From positions 1 through 59,256 of the forward strand of contig CAZEQJ010000019.1 of NCBI GenBank assembly GCA_964514385.1: 59,256 nucleotides of DNA, written 5' to 3'. Under the pieces are notes generated by a model, which saw only the letters and a program-made list of their open reading frames with translations, was not told the origin of the DNA and did no database searches. The translations under genes and the position numbers were made by a program. This document shows, one piece after another, positions 1-7,771 of the stretch; within the stretch, counting starts at the first letter, position 1, and each line of letters opens with the position of its first letter. The DNA is from CAZEQJ01 sp964514385 (GTDB lineage Bacteria; Bacteroidota; Bacteroidia; Cytophagales; Cyclobacteriaceae).

Positions 1-832
1 TTTTCAAAACCCGGAAGGGTCGGCCAGCACAGCCACCATTCTTGACGCCATTACAGATAAATACCATATTTCAGGATGGCTATTCATTGCCCCCGTAATT
101 GTTGTTGTGCTGATCGTGCGTAAGGTACCCGCTATACCTTCGCTATTTGCGGGCACCGTGCTGGGAACAGTTTTTTCGCTTATCTTCCAGCCTGACCTGG
201 TGAGGGAGGTTAGTGAACAGGCAGCATTTAATGGCAGACTTTACCAACCACTTTATGATGTTGCTCCTGGCTTTACCCACTTTTTTATCGGGTCAATGCA
301 ATCCTGGTTTGGAGCGGTATCAATCGAAACATCAAATGCGATGGTGAATGACTTACTGAGCTCCGGCGGCATGTATGGGATGATGAGTACGATCTGGCTT
401 ATTTTGGCTGCCATGATATTTGGGGGTGTTATGGAAAGAGCCGGTTTTCTGAAAAAAATCACAGACCTAATCCTGCAGGGTGTGAAATCAACTGCTTCAT
501 TGGTAGCATCGACAGTAGGCACCTGTGTATTTTTCAATTTAACAGCCTCTGAACAATATCTGGCGATTGTTGTACCCGGAAGAATGTTTGCTAAGGCTTA
601 CAGCGACAGAAACCTGGCTCCGGAAAACCTGAGCAGAAGCCTGGAGGATTCGGGAACCGTAACATCTGTACTTGTGCCCTGGAATACCTGCGGCGCATAT
701 CATTCCACTGTACTGGGAGTTTCTACCATCACCTATCTGCCCTATTGTTTTTTTAACCTGCTGAGTCCGTTTATGAGCATATTTTTTGCGATATTCAACA
801 TCAAAATCAAGAAACTGAAGGAAAAAGGATGA
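1..832 (+). CDS. nhaC: Na+/H+ antiporter, NhaC family (C-terminal part; 5' end outside window)
   Basis: The reading frame is already open at base 2 and the true start lies upstream, so about 276 C-terminal residues are visible. NhaC proteins are inner-membrane sodium/proton exchangers. Family signatures are clear: the block around LTASEQYLAIVVPGRMF and the later LEDSGTVTSVLVPWNTCGA, both typical of the C-terminal half of NhaC. Several hydrophobic helices are present, the last ending near the C-terminus before a short basic cytoplasmic tail (KIKIKKLKEKG). The stop codon overlaps the ATG of the next gene by 4 nt (ATGA), so the two are probably co-transcribed. A downstream internal Met at base 107 is not a plausible start because conserved sequence continues upstream of it. 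Confidence 0.93.
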   Translation, partial: FQNPEGSASTATILDAITDKYHISGWLFIAPVIVVVLIVRKVPAIPSLFAGTVLGTVFSLIFQPDLVREVSEQAAFNGRLYQPLYDVAPGFTHFFIGSMQSWFGAVSIETSNAMVNDLLSSGGMYGMMSTIWLILAAMIFGGVMERAGFLKKITDLILQGVKSTASLVASTVGTCVFFNLTASEQYLAIVVPGRMFAKAYSDRNLAPENLSRSLEDSGTVTSVLVPWNTCGAYHSTVLGVSTITYLPYCFFNLLSPFMSIFFAIFNIKIKKLKEKG

Positions 833-1407
833 TCATTGAAAAATCTAAAGACGAAGTAAAGGAGCTTCCTTCATGTGAAATATCGTTTTCAATCCATGTG
901 CTGGATCATGATGACGACCTTGATTTTATCGATGAGCTGCTGAGGCGAAACGAATATCTTGGATTTGACCTTGAACACCCTCCGGTTTTTCGTTCTGGTG
1001 ATCATAAACCGGCCACCATTATCCAGCTCGCAGAGGAAGAGGATGTCTACCTTATTCAGTTGCTTAAGTTTAACCGGCCTGACCGAATATTTCAGCTGAT
1101 ACGTCAGGCGGCATGTGATAAGATCGGTCTTGCGCTGCACGATGATCTTAAGTATTTCGACAGGCTGATGCCGGCCGAACGAAATCGCTTTGTCGACCTT
1201 GCAGCCATTGCCGGTGAACTCGGCCTTCAGCGCCGCGGTCTCAGAAGTCTTACGGGTTCGATCCTGGGGTGCTATGTTTCAAAAAACCAGCAAACCAGCA
1301 ATTGGGCAGCAAGTGAACTCAGTCCGGCCCAGAAGCGGTATGCAGCAATGGATGCCTGGCTGCCTTTACAAATTTTTAATACTCTTTCGGATAGAGGCTA
1401 TATTTGA
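829..1407 (+). CDS. 3'-5' exonuclease, RNase D-like DEDDy superfamily
   Basis: A 192-residue single-domain protein of the ribonuclease D/WRN exonuclease fold. Exo I is seen as GFDLEHPPVF near residues 44-53 (D and E metal ligands), Exo II as ALHDDLKYFDRL near 103-114, and Exo III as the Y...D pair in KRYAAMDAW near residues 170-178. The QTSNWA block just before Exo III is typical of plant WRN-exo-like and bacterial 3'-5' exonucleases. There is no HRDC domain, so this is not a full-length RNase D (about 370 residues). It probably trims 3' ends of RNA or DNA in the cytoplasm; the substrate cannot be told from sequence. It overlaps the antiporter stop by 4 nt, suggesting translational coupling. 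Confidence 0.9.
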   Translation: MIIEKSKDEVKELPSCEISFSIHVLDHDDDLDFIDELLRRNEYLGFDLEHPPVFRSGDHKPATIIQLAEEEDVYLIQLLKFNRPDRIFQLIRQAACDKIGLALHDDLKYFDRLMPAERNRFVDLAAIAGELGLQRRGLRSLTGSILGCYVSKNQQTSNWAASELSPAQKRYAAMDAWLPLQIFNTLSDRGYI

Positions 1408-1475
1408 CCCTTTACGGTTTAGACATCAACACATGAGATTATCATTTTTTGACAAACCCCTCACCATAACTTAGA

Positions 1476-2636
1476 TTAATTTTCTTCTTTTATCTTCATG
1501 AAAATAATAACCGGAGTCTCAAGTGAGTCAAGGGTAACTGATAATAAATTATTTTTATAATAAGGATGAAGATGAATGTAATTTTGGAAATTGGTAGTTC
1601 CCAGAATTATTTCATCAGGGAAATCAGTAATATCGTTTTCTATTTTACTGATATTAAAGTCTTTACCTGAATCTTTCAATTGGAGATAATGCCTGTAATG
1701 CAGCTTACCATGTAATTCCGTTCGGTATATATAATTTATTAAAAGCAGTTTTTTATTATTGACTTCGATATTTGGAAAACTGGCTCTGTCGATAAAATCA
1801 CTTGATCTAACAAAATAATCAAGATGTTCCTCTTTACTCATTTTTAGCATTTTTTCATTGTCCACATATCGACCATTGATGTAATTGACAATAGCATATG
1901 GCTCAAAACGTCCATTTTCAAAGGTATAAATCGTATTATCGTAATTTACAGATGCAAAAATCTCAGATTGCTCATTACTAATTAATTTAAATGGAAATAA
2001 AGAATAGCGAATGATATTTGGTGAGGTTTCATTTTTATAGAGTCTGTGAAAGAAATAATTAATTTTTTCACTTCCTAAATTGTATAAGAAATAATCAGCA
2101 TTTGTATAGTTTCCATCAATTATATTCCTGGCCTGGTTTGCTGAGAGAAGATACGTAATAGTGTCGAGCTTAATACCAGATGTAAAAGTTAGTTGTAACT
2201 TATTTACAATCGTTTTTTTAACATTAAAATCAGGGTAACTGTAAACGATTATATTATTAGAATTAGAATCCCATATTTCTAATGTATTATTCAGGGTATC
2301 TATAAAAAACTGAGAAATCAGATTGTATTCATCGGGGCCATTTCCTCTTTTGTTTAGCGTGGAAATATGTCTTCCTGACAGATCGAAGAGTGAAATAGTA
2401 TGCTGAGTGAAGTCCCAATAGAATATAATGTCCGATTCTATTTTTATTAACCCCTCTCCTAAAGCTAAATTCGGTTGGTGTAGCTTCACGAAATTAACAG
2501 AATCAACAAAGGATGACAGTTTCGTAGGCTGCGATTGACTCAAATCAATGTTTATCCTTCTTAATTCGCTTTCTCCCTTATCTTTATGACAGGCTATTAG
2601 GAGTGTGCATAAAATTATTGTGTATATGGTTTTCAT
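1476..2636 (-). CDS. 6-bladed beta-propeller lipoprotein (BF3164-like)
   Basis: A 386-residue lipoprotein: the signal peptide ends in LLIACHK, with Cys16 as the likely lipidated residue. The block KRGNGPDEYNLISQFFID (about residues 95-112) is the hallmark of the Bacteroidota 6-bladed beta-propeller family (Pfam 6-bladed_beta-propeller/DUF4934 group, BF3164-like). Repeating aromatic-rich beta strands follow. Function is unknown; such proteins are probably anchored in the outer or inner membrane facing the periplasm or surface. It lies 54 nt downstream of a Cys-rich secreted peptide gene in the same orientation, an arrangement known for propellers and NVEALA-type peptides. Base composition is visibly more A+T-rich than the flanking housekeeping genes, which may indicate transfer. 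Confidence 0.82.
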   Translation of the reverse strand: MKTIYTIILCTLLIACHKDKGESELRRINIDLSQSQPTKLSSFVDSVNFVKLHQPNLALGEGLIKIESDIIFYWDFTQHTISLFDLSGRHISTLNKRGNGPDEYNLISQFFIDTLNNTLEIWDSNSNNIIVYSYPDFNVKKTIVNKLQLTFTSGIKLDTITYLLSANQARNIIDGNYTNADYFLYNLGSEKINYFFHRLYKNETSPNIIRYSLFPFKLISNEQSEIFASVNYDNTIYTFENGRFEPYAIVNYINGRYVDNEKMLKMSKEEHLDYFVRSSDFIDRASFPNIEVNNKKLLLINYIYRTELHGKLHYRHYLQLKDSGKDFNISKIENDITDFPDEIILGTTNFQNYIHLHPYYKNNLLSVTLDSLETPVIIFMKIKEEN

Positions 2637-2648
2637 ATTGCAAGTGGT

Positions 2649-2678
2649 TAAAAACAGGAGCTAAATAAATTTAGCTCC
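2649..2678 (-). terminator. Intrinsic terminator/attenuator between peptide and propeller genes
   Basis: Perfect 10-bp stem (GGAGCTAAAT / ATTTAGCTCC, 2657-2678) with a 2-nt loop. On the minus strand it is followed by a TGTTTTTA tract. It sits between the Cys-rich peptide stop (2691) and the propeller start (2636). Inference: a leaky terminator that makes the peptide transcript more abundant than the downstream lipoprotein transcript. Confidence 0.7.
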
Positions 2679-2690
2679 TTGTACGCTGAA

Positions 2691-2936
2691 TTATCCTAAG
2701 CCCTCAATTTCCTTTACAGGTTGGGAATCTAGTGTACATGAGCAGCCACCAACATCAACACAAGATGGCGATTTGCCCACAGGACAGCATGACTCACATT
2801 TCAATTCACCGCTTAACCTATAAAGTTTACAAGAGCCCCCACCACAACTCTCCGCGATTGCTACATTTTGAGGTACAATAAATGTAAAAGCTAAAGTAAG
2901 AGTTAAAGAAATAATTAATGTTATTAAAGATTTCAT
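2691..2936 (-). CDS. Small Cys-rich secreted peptide, NVEALA-like
   Basis: 81 residues: a hydrophobic signal segment (about residues 4-22) ending with QNVAIAES, then a mature part of about 50 residues with eight cysteines, glycines (CGGGSC) and an acidic tail. The NVAIAES junction resembles the NVEALA motif after which a Bacteroidota family of short exported peptides is named, and that family is commonly encoded next to 6-bladed propeller lipoproteins, as here. Eight cysteines could form four disulfides in the periplasm or outside the cell. No radical SAM or LanM-type maturase is encoded nearby, so a modified natural product is not supported. The family assignment is by motif resemblance and context only; the function is unknown. 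Confidence 0.7.
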   Translation of the reverse strand: MKSLITLIISLTLTLAFTFIVPQNVAIAESCGGGSCKLYRLSGELKCESCCPVGKSPSCVDVGGCSCTLDSQPVKEIEGLG

Positions 2937-3094
2937 ACATGTTAGTTTAAAATTTGTCTACTCTTTGATAGTTTTTCGACATCCACTAACAGCATATTGT
3001 GTCACCGGTGTTTACTTAAATATTGCTGTAATTCAAAAAAAAAAAAATAATTGAATAATTCAAGTAAAATATTTATTTACCCTGCAAAAAACAC

Positions 3095-3691
3095 TCACCC
3101 CAATACATTTATAAAAACAGCTTCCCTGAACACAGACATCACAACCGGATATTTGCTTTTTCTGACTTCAATTGTAAAATAGCATTTTTCCGCGAATACC
3201 TTTTCTGTGATTTCAGCATCCAGGTGATGAAATAGCTTACTGGCTCTGCCGGTATCTGCATAATCAAAAGCCACACGAATAGCTTCAGTTTCAATAACCT
3301 CACCCGTTACTGCCGTTGAAATTGCATCGGCGGCAGCCTGCCGGTAAGCATTGATAAGGCCTGAAACACCCAGTTTTACTCCTCCATAGTAACGAACTAC
3401 TGCTACCAAAACATGATCAACCTGAAAACTTCTCAGCTGGCCAAGTATGGGATCACCAGCACTATGCCGTGGCTCACCGTTGTCATCAGCATAACCGATA
3501 TCGCCAATGATATAGGCGTAGCAAATATGAGTGGCCTTTTTATGCTGCTGCCACAGGTTTTGTATTTGCATTTTGGCCTCATCCGGATGGTTTACCTGAA
3601 AGCAATAACCTAAAAAACGGCTTCCTGAATCCCGAAACTCACTTTGCCCGGGTTCTATTATTGTCAAATAGCTATCTTCGCGCTTATGCAT
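3095..3691 (-). CDS. YigZ/IMPACT family protein (UPF0029)
   Basis: 198 residues from the chosen start. The block ATHICYAYIIG, then DDNGEPRHSAGDPIL and VAVVRYYGGVKLGVSGLINAYRQAA, is diagnostic for the YigZ/IMPACT family, whose N-terminal domain has an S5-like fold and whose eukaryotic members regulate GCN2. The bacterial role is undefined. The family normally begins with a short lead into a TI..P..(S/E)F(R/K)..GS(R/K)F motif, so the Met at 3691 (MHKREDSYLTIIEPG) is preferred; an in-frame Met at 3790 would add 33 unconserved residues running antisense through the neighbour. The motif TACCTTTG (minus strand, 3707-3700) matches the Bacteroidota -7 consensus and supports this start. Confidence 0.88.
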   Translation of the reverse strand: MHKREDSYLTIIEPGQSEFRDSGSRFLGYCFQVNHPDEAKMQIQNLWQQHKKATHICYAYIIGDIGYADDNGEPRHSAGDPILGQLRSFQVDHVLVAVVRYYGGVKLGVSGLINAYRQAAADAISTAVTGEVIETEAIRVAFDYADTGRASKLFHHLDAEITEKVFAEKCYFTIEVRKSKYPVVMSVFREAVFINVLG

Positions 3692-4594
3692 ACAGTGCAC
3701 AAAGGTATAGTATCCCGCCTCTTCCTGGAAGAAGCATTGTATTTTACTCACCCCGATCATCTGAAAAGCATCCGGGATCAGGAGCAGCATATCCTAACGT
3801 ACCTGTGGACGGAAGGTAAAGCCTGGGAAGGGTATTTTCCTGTTGTATGGTATGATGATAAGGCAATCAGTTTACCTCAGGCACCCTTCGGCTCATTTCA
3901 ACTTAATGCCGGCGCTAATAACGTACACACATTTATTAGTTTCATTTTAAATGATCTGAAAAATAAGGGGATACACCAACTGGTCGTTAAACATTTTCCT
4001 ACTGGTTATCCCAATGGATTTCTTTTACATGACGTATTATCCTCTTTGCCATCGGTTGATTATCAGGTGTTGATCAACCATCATATATATGCGGCTCCTG
4101 ACTGGTCAGAGTGCATTACAAAATACAACAGGCAGCGCATCGTCCGGCATATCGATGAATATCAATATTGCTGCTCCACCTCCATGGATGAAATGGCATC
4201 TGTATATGATTTCATCCGATCACGACGGCAGGAAAAAGGATACACGCTTTCGCTTACACTAGATCAAATGCTCAACATAAAGGCACATGCACAAGACCGA
4301 CTGATGGTGCATTATATTTTGAAAAACAAAGAAATGGCAGCAGCAAACATCAGCTTCAGGTTGAATGATCATATTCTTTATGTATATCAGCATGCTCACC
4401 TTTCCCGTTATGAAAAAGAAAGCCCTCTGGCTATATTAATGCATCATATGGTAGAATCGTACCCGGGGCATATCATAGATCTGGGTCACAGTCATGATCC
4501 GGATACGGGCAGCTTCAATGCTTCCCTGGGTGCGTTTAAAGCGCATCTGGGTGGTGAAGAAAGTCAGCGAAATATTTATACCATTACGCTATGA
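3686..4594 (+). CDS. GNAT/FemAB-like acyltransferase-fold protein
   Basis: 302 residues from the Met at 3686 (MHTVHKGIVSRLFLEEALYF). The organisation resembles two-lobed FemAB/GNAT-like proteins found in Bacteroidota: a first half with PVVWYDDKAISLPQAPFGSF, and a second half with SRRQEKGYTLSLTLDQML followed by YILKNKEMAAANISFRLNDHILYVYQHAHL, a GNAT-like core, and DLGHSHD near the end. The substrate is not recognisable. The 4-nt overlap with the following glycosyltransferase (ATGA) suggests a joint role in modifying a surface polysaccharide or glycolipid. An upstream Met (3644) would run inside the divergent YigZ gene and is not favoured. Confidence 0.65.
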   Translation: MHTVHKGIVSRLFLEEALYFTHPDHLKSIRDQEQHILTYLWTEGKAWEGYFPVVWYDDKAISLPQAPFGSFQLNAGANNVHTFISFILNDLKNKGIHQLVVKHFPTGYPNGFLLHDVLSSLPSVDYQVLINHHIYAAPDWSECITKYNRQRIVRHIDEYQYCCSTSMDEMASVYDFIRSRRQEKGYTLSLTLDQMLNIKAHAQDRLMVHYILKNKEMAAANISFRLNDHILYVYQHAHLSRYEKESPLAILMHHMVESYPGHIIDLGHSHDPDTGSFNASLGAFKAHLGGEESQRNIYTITL

Positions 4595-5466
4595 AAAAGC
4601 CATTAGTGACCATTGTGGGCAGGAGCTATAATCAGGAACCTTATATCCGTGATGCGATAGACTCCATTTTTCTGCAAAGCTATCCAAATATTGAAGTCAT
4701 CCTTGTAGATGATGGCAGCACAGATGGCAGCCGGAATGAAATAGAACAGGCTATTTCTGGGCGTAGGGTCAAAAAACTTTTTTTATCAACAGTCAATAAG
4801 GGTATCTGTGCCAGTTTTAACCAATGTCTTCCCTTTATCGAAGGGGAATATGTAATCGATCTTTCATTGGATGATGTGATGATGCCCGACAGGGTAAGCC
4901 GGCAGATAGCATTATTTTCAAATTATCCTGATGCTGGTGTCGTATATCATGACGTAATATATATGGACAGCAGCGGAAAAAGTCAGGGGCTTCATTTCCA
5001 TGACAACCCGCGCTTCCTGGTGAAGGATAAGGTGCCGGAAGGTATGATATTCGACCACATTCTGGGTAAATATTTTCTTCCTCCGCAATCGGTCATGTTC
5101 CGTACAGAAATCCTGAAGCAGAAAGGTGGATTTGACGAACGGCTGATCTATGAAGACTGGGATTTTCTGATATATGCTGCACGAAACCATCCATTTTATT
5201 ATGATCCGGAGCCACTTACAAAAGTGCGACTCCATAATGAATCAGCCTCCAGGGTGCAATCGAAACAAAAGACTGCCGCGTACCTTGAATCTACTCTTAT
5301 GATATGCCACAAGGCCCTTCGGATGACACAAAACCAGACAGAACGGCGTGCATTACGTAGACGTACAGGACATTACTGGAGAAGGTCGTTACGGATACTG
5401 CATATTGGCCTTACGATTGGCTTTATGCGGCTTTATGTTCTTACATGGACTTCGCCTCTTCCATAA
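4591..5466 (+). CDS. Family 2 glycosyltransferase
   Basis: 291-residue GT-A fold glycosyltransferase. It starts with the typical VTIVGRSYNQEPYIRDAIDS, followed by VILVDDGSTDGS (nucleotide-sugar binding) near residues 36-47 and DLSLDDVMMPDRV near residues 90-102, where the DD pair is at the usual DXD position. YEDWDFLIYAAR in the C-terminal part is the common acceptor/catalytic-base block (ED). No transmembrane anchor is evident except a hydrophobic C-terminal end. It probably transfers a sugar to a surface glycan; donor and acceptor are not predictable. It is coupled to the upstream GNAT-like gene by an ATGA overlap, and its 3' end overlaps the convergent BtuF-like gene by 26 bp. Confidence 0.92.
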   Translation: MKKPLVTIVGRSYNQEPYIRDAIDSIFLQSYPNIEVILVDDGSTDGSRNEIEQAISGRRVKKLFLSTVNKGICASFNQCLPFIEGEYVIDLSLDDVMMPDRVSRQIALFSNYPDAGVVYHDVIYMDSSGKSQGLHFHDNPRFLVKDKVPEGMIFDHILGKYFLPPQSVMFRTEILKQKGGFDERLIYEDWDFLIYAARNHPFYYDPEPLTKVRLHNESASRVQSKQKTAAYLESTLMICHKALRMTQNQTERRALRRRTGHYWRRSLRILHIGLTIGFMRLYVLTWTSPLP

Positions 5467-6235
5467 GTTTCCTGAAATATTCAGGAGCATACTGCAAGCG
5501 GCTGCCATACCATGAAAACAATTCCCCGTTTACTAAAATAATTTTTGCATCGGGGCAGATGTCCCTGAATTCCTGAATGTTGCGTTCCTTAAAAGGATAG
5601 GGTTCTGACGCCAGGAAAATATATTCAGGGTTCAATATTTCGATAGTTTCAGGCCGTAATTCGGGATAGCGAGGCTTCTTAAGTGCATTTTCAAAACCAC
5701 AGCGCCCCATCATATGATGAATGAAGGTATCATTTCCCACAGCCATATAGGGGCTTCGCCATATGAAATATAAAGCCGAACTCTTTTTTTCCGGGGTTTT
5801 AAAAACCTTGAATTTTTCATTGATGTGTGTAATGATCTGATTGGCTTCTTCAGATTTACCTACAATAACACCAATGTTACTGATCATGGAATATGCATCG
5901 GCCAGACTGGATACATCCGACATCCATACCGGATACCTGCCTTCCAGTTTACTTATTCCTTCCTGATAGTTTTCTTCCTTATTACCTATAATCAGGTCGG
6001 GCTGTAGCTGATCAATGTTGTTGAACCGAAACTTCTTGGTTCCTCCAACCTTTGCTTTTTGCTTAGTCTTATCAGCAGGATGTATACAATACTTGGTGAC
6101 ACCTACAATCTGGTCTTCAAGTCCCAGATCAAAAAGCAGTTCCGTCTGGGAAGGCACAAGAGATACAATACGTTGGGGTTGTAAAGGAATCTCTACCTCA
6201 CGACCCAGCATGTCAATGTGTTTTTTTGTCTTCAT
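5441..6235 (-). CDS. BtuF-like cobalamin/metal-chelate binding protein without signal peptide
   Basis: 264 residues of the helical-backbone metal receptor superfamily. PQRIVSLVPSQTELLFDLGL near residues 21-40, VGVTKYCIHP, and PDLIIGNKEENY are typical of BtuF/FepB-type periplasmic binding proteins. The C-terminal lobe has RPETIEILNPEYIFLASEPYPF. Oddly, no signal peptide or lipobox is present: the protein begins directly with MKTKKHIDMLGREVEIP, so a cytoplasmic location or unusual export must be assumed. It is the second gene of a minus-strand pair with the M42 peptidase (stop and start share one base, TGATG). No ABC permease or ATPase gene is adjacent. Confidence 0.85.
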   Translation of the reverse strand: MKTKKHIDMLGREVEIPLQPQRIVSLVPSQTELLFDLGLEDQIVGVTKYCIHPADKTKQKAKVGGTKKFRFNNIDQLQPDLIIGNKEENYQEGISKLEGRYPVWMSDVSSLADAYSMISNIGVIVGKSEEANQIITHINEKFKVFKTPEKKSSALYFIWRSPYMAVGNDTFIHHMMGRCGFENALKKPRYPELRPETIEILNPEYIFLASEPYPFKERNIQEFRDICPDAKIILVNGELFSWYGSRLQYAPEYFRKLMEEAKSM

Positions 6236-7302
6236 CAGGTAATATATCTAAAGTCTTCGCCCTCTTCTACCGAAAGCAGGGTGTGATACATCAATTCGAT
6301 CACATTTTCAATATCGTCTTTATGCGCCATTTCGACAGTGGTATGCATATATTTTAGCGGCAGCGAAATGAGCAGTGAAGCCACACCTTCGTTACTGTAA
6401 GCAAAAGCGTCGGTATCGGTGCCCGTCATACGGCTGGCAGCTGCACGCTGGAATTTAATTTGATGCTTCTCTGCCACCTGGATCACCTTGCGCATCACGT
6501 TGTTATGCACGGCAGGTCCGTATGTGAGCACAGGACCTTCTCCTGCTTTTTGCTCTCCGCTCACGACCTTATTGTACATGGGTGAAGTAGTATCGTGACA
6601 TACATCTGTCACCAGCGCAAGATCAGGCTTTATTTTTTGTGCTATCATTTGCGCTCCCCGTAAGCCAACTTCTTCCTGAACAGCGTTTACGATATATAAG
6701 CCGAATGGGAGTTGCTGGCTCTGCTCCTTCAGCTTACGTGCCACCTGCGCAATCATATAACCACCGATGCGATTATCCAATGCACGGCCTACCAGCCAGT
6801 CATTATTTAAAGTAATAAGCTGATCGTCAAAGGTAACAACACATCCCACGTGTATTCCCAGCTTCTCAACTTCTTCCTTTGACCGGCAGCCAACGTCGAT
6901 GAAAATATTTTTCATAGACGGTTTCTGCTCATCTTTTTCGTCACGGACGTGAATGGCAGGCCAGCCGAATACTCCTTTGACTATACCCTTATCCGTATGG
7001 ATATCCACCCTTTTTGATGGTGCAATCTGATGGTCAGAGCCACCATTTCTCCTGACATAAATATATCCTTCTGAGGTAATATAATTCACAAACCAGCTTA
7101 TCTCATCGGCATGGGCTTCAATCACCACTTTATACTTTGCTTCGGGGTTCACCACCCCTACTACAGTACCGTAAGTATCAGTAAAATACGTGTCGATATA
7201 TGGCCTGATATAATCCAGCCAGATCTGCTGTCCGCTGCTTTCAAATCCGGTTGGCGAGGCGTTATTCAAATATTTGGTTAGAAAATCCTGTGGTGTCATC
7301 AT
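6235..7302 (-). CDS. M42 family metallopeptidase (glutamyl/deblocking aminopeptidase type)
   Basis: 355 residues, normal for M42. It is a dinuclear Zn/Co aminopeptidase, usually a cytosolic dodecameric TET complex trimming peptides. Visible ligands: the His/Asp of VVIEAHADEISWF (H64, D66), the bridging Asp of LVGRALDNRIGGY, catalytic EE in NAVQEEVGLRGA, the Asp of VTDVCHDTTSP, and the His in KYMHTTVEMAHKDD near the C-terminus. Substrate range cannot be deduced. There are two adjacent in-frame ATGs at 7302 and 7299. First gene of a two-gene minus-strand unit with the BtuF-like protein, and divergent from rpsF. Confidence 0.93.
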   Translation of the reverse strand: MMTPQDFLTKYLNNASPTGFESSGQQIWLDYIRPYIDTYFTDTYGTVVGVVNPEAKYKVVIEAHADEISWFVNYITSEGYIYVRRNGGSDHQIAPSKRVDIHTDKGIVKGVFGWPAIHVRDEKDEQKPSMKNIFIDVGCRSKEEVEKLGIHVGCVVTFDDQLITLNNDWLVGRALDNRIGGYMIAQVARKLKEQSQQLPFGLYIVNAVQEEVGLRGAQMIAQKIKPDLALVTDVCHDTTSPMYNKVVSGEQKAGEGPVLTYGPAVHNNVMRKVIQVAEKHQIKFQRAAASRMTGTDTDAFAYSNEGVASLLISLPLKYMHTTVEMAHKDDIENVIELMYHTLLSVEEGEDFRYIT

Positions 7303-7352
7303 CGGGAATCTGCATTAGGTTATTCGAAGGTAACGGAATATTTGCGATTAGG

Positions 7353-7383
7353 ATTGATTAATGCATATTTTTTATTACTTTTG
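7353..7383 (+). promoter_or_regulatory. Bacteroidota-type promoter for rpsF-rpsR-rplI
   Basis: ATTG at 7353-7356, 19-bp spacer, then TACTTTTG at 7376-7383, matching the TTTG/TTG-N19-TAnnTTTG consensus of Bacteroidota housekeeping promoters. It predicts a short leader before the ATG at 7406 and excludes the in-frame ATG at 7361, which lies inside the promoter. Confidence 0.8.
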
Positions 7384-7405
7384 CAGCCCGAAAATAAAAT
7401 TAATT

Positions 7406-7771
7406 ATGTTAAAAAATTACGAAACAGTATTCATTTTAACTCCCGTTTTGTCTGAGGCTCAGATGAAGGATGCTGTTGACAGGTATGTAGACATACTAAA
7501 GGAGCATAAAGCCGAGATTGTCAACGTAGAGAACTGGGGATTACGCAAACTTGCTTACCCTATCTTGCATAAATCTACCGGCTTTTACTGCCTGATAGAG
7601 TTTAATGCTACTCCTGAAACCATCAAAAAACTGGATCTCGAATATCGCCGTGATGAGCGGGTGATGCGCTATCTGACGGTTACCCTTGACAAACATGCGG
7701 TAGCTTACAACGAAAGAAGAAGAAACGGAGCATTTAAGAAAAAAGAAAAAGAGGAGGAAAAAGCATTATGA
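7406..7771 (+). CDS. rpsF: 30S ribosomal protein S6
   Basis: 121 residues. MLKNYETVFILTPVLSE opens the ferredoxin-like fold typical of S6; NWGLRKLAYPI and YRRDERVMRYLTV are the conserved RNA- and S18-contacting segments. The highly charged C-terminal tail (residues 108-121, Lys/Glu runs) is usual in Bacteroidota. S6 pairs with S18 on the platform of the small subunit. The start at 7406 is chosen by family alignment and because the promoter -7 box lies at 7376-7383. The stop overlaps the rpsR start by 4 nt (ATGA). Confidence 0.97.
   Translation: MLKNYETVFILTPVLSEAQMKDAVDRYVDILKEHKAEIVNVENWGLRKLAYPILHKSTGFYCLIEFNATPETIKKLDLEYRRDERVMRYLTVTLDKHAVAYNERRRNGAFKKKEKEEEKAL

Noticed and set aside
2691..2936. 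Cys-rich peptide as a RiPP natural product precursor
   Set aside because: No maturase, peptidase-transporter or radical SAM gene adjacent; the sequence ends without a typical core/leader GG boundary.
2937..3094. A+T-rich spacer with an A12 tract as a mobile-element scar
   Set aside because: No inverted repeats, target duplications or transposase remnants seen; it contains only a short CACCGGTG palindrome and poly-A.
3692..3790. N-terminal extension of the YigZ-family gene to 3790
   Set aside because: Adds 33 residues without family similarity, antisense to the GNAT-like gene, and lies upstream of a good -7 element.
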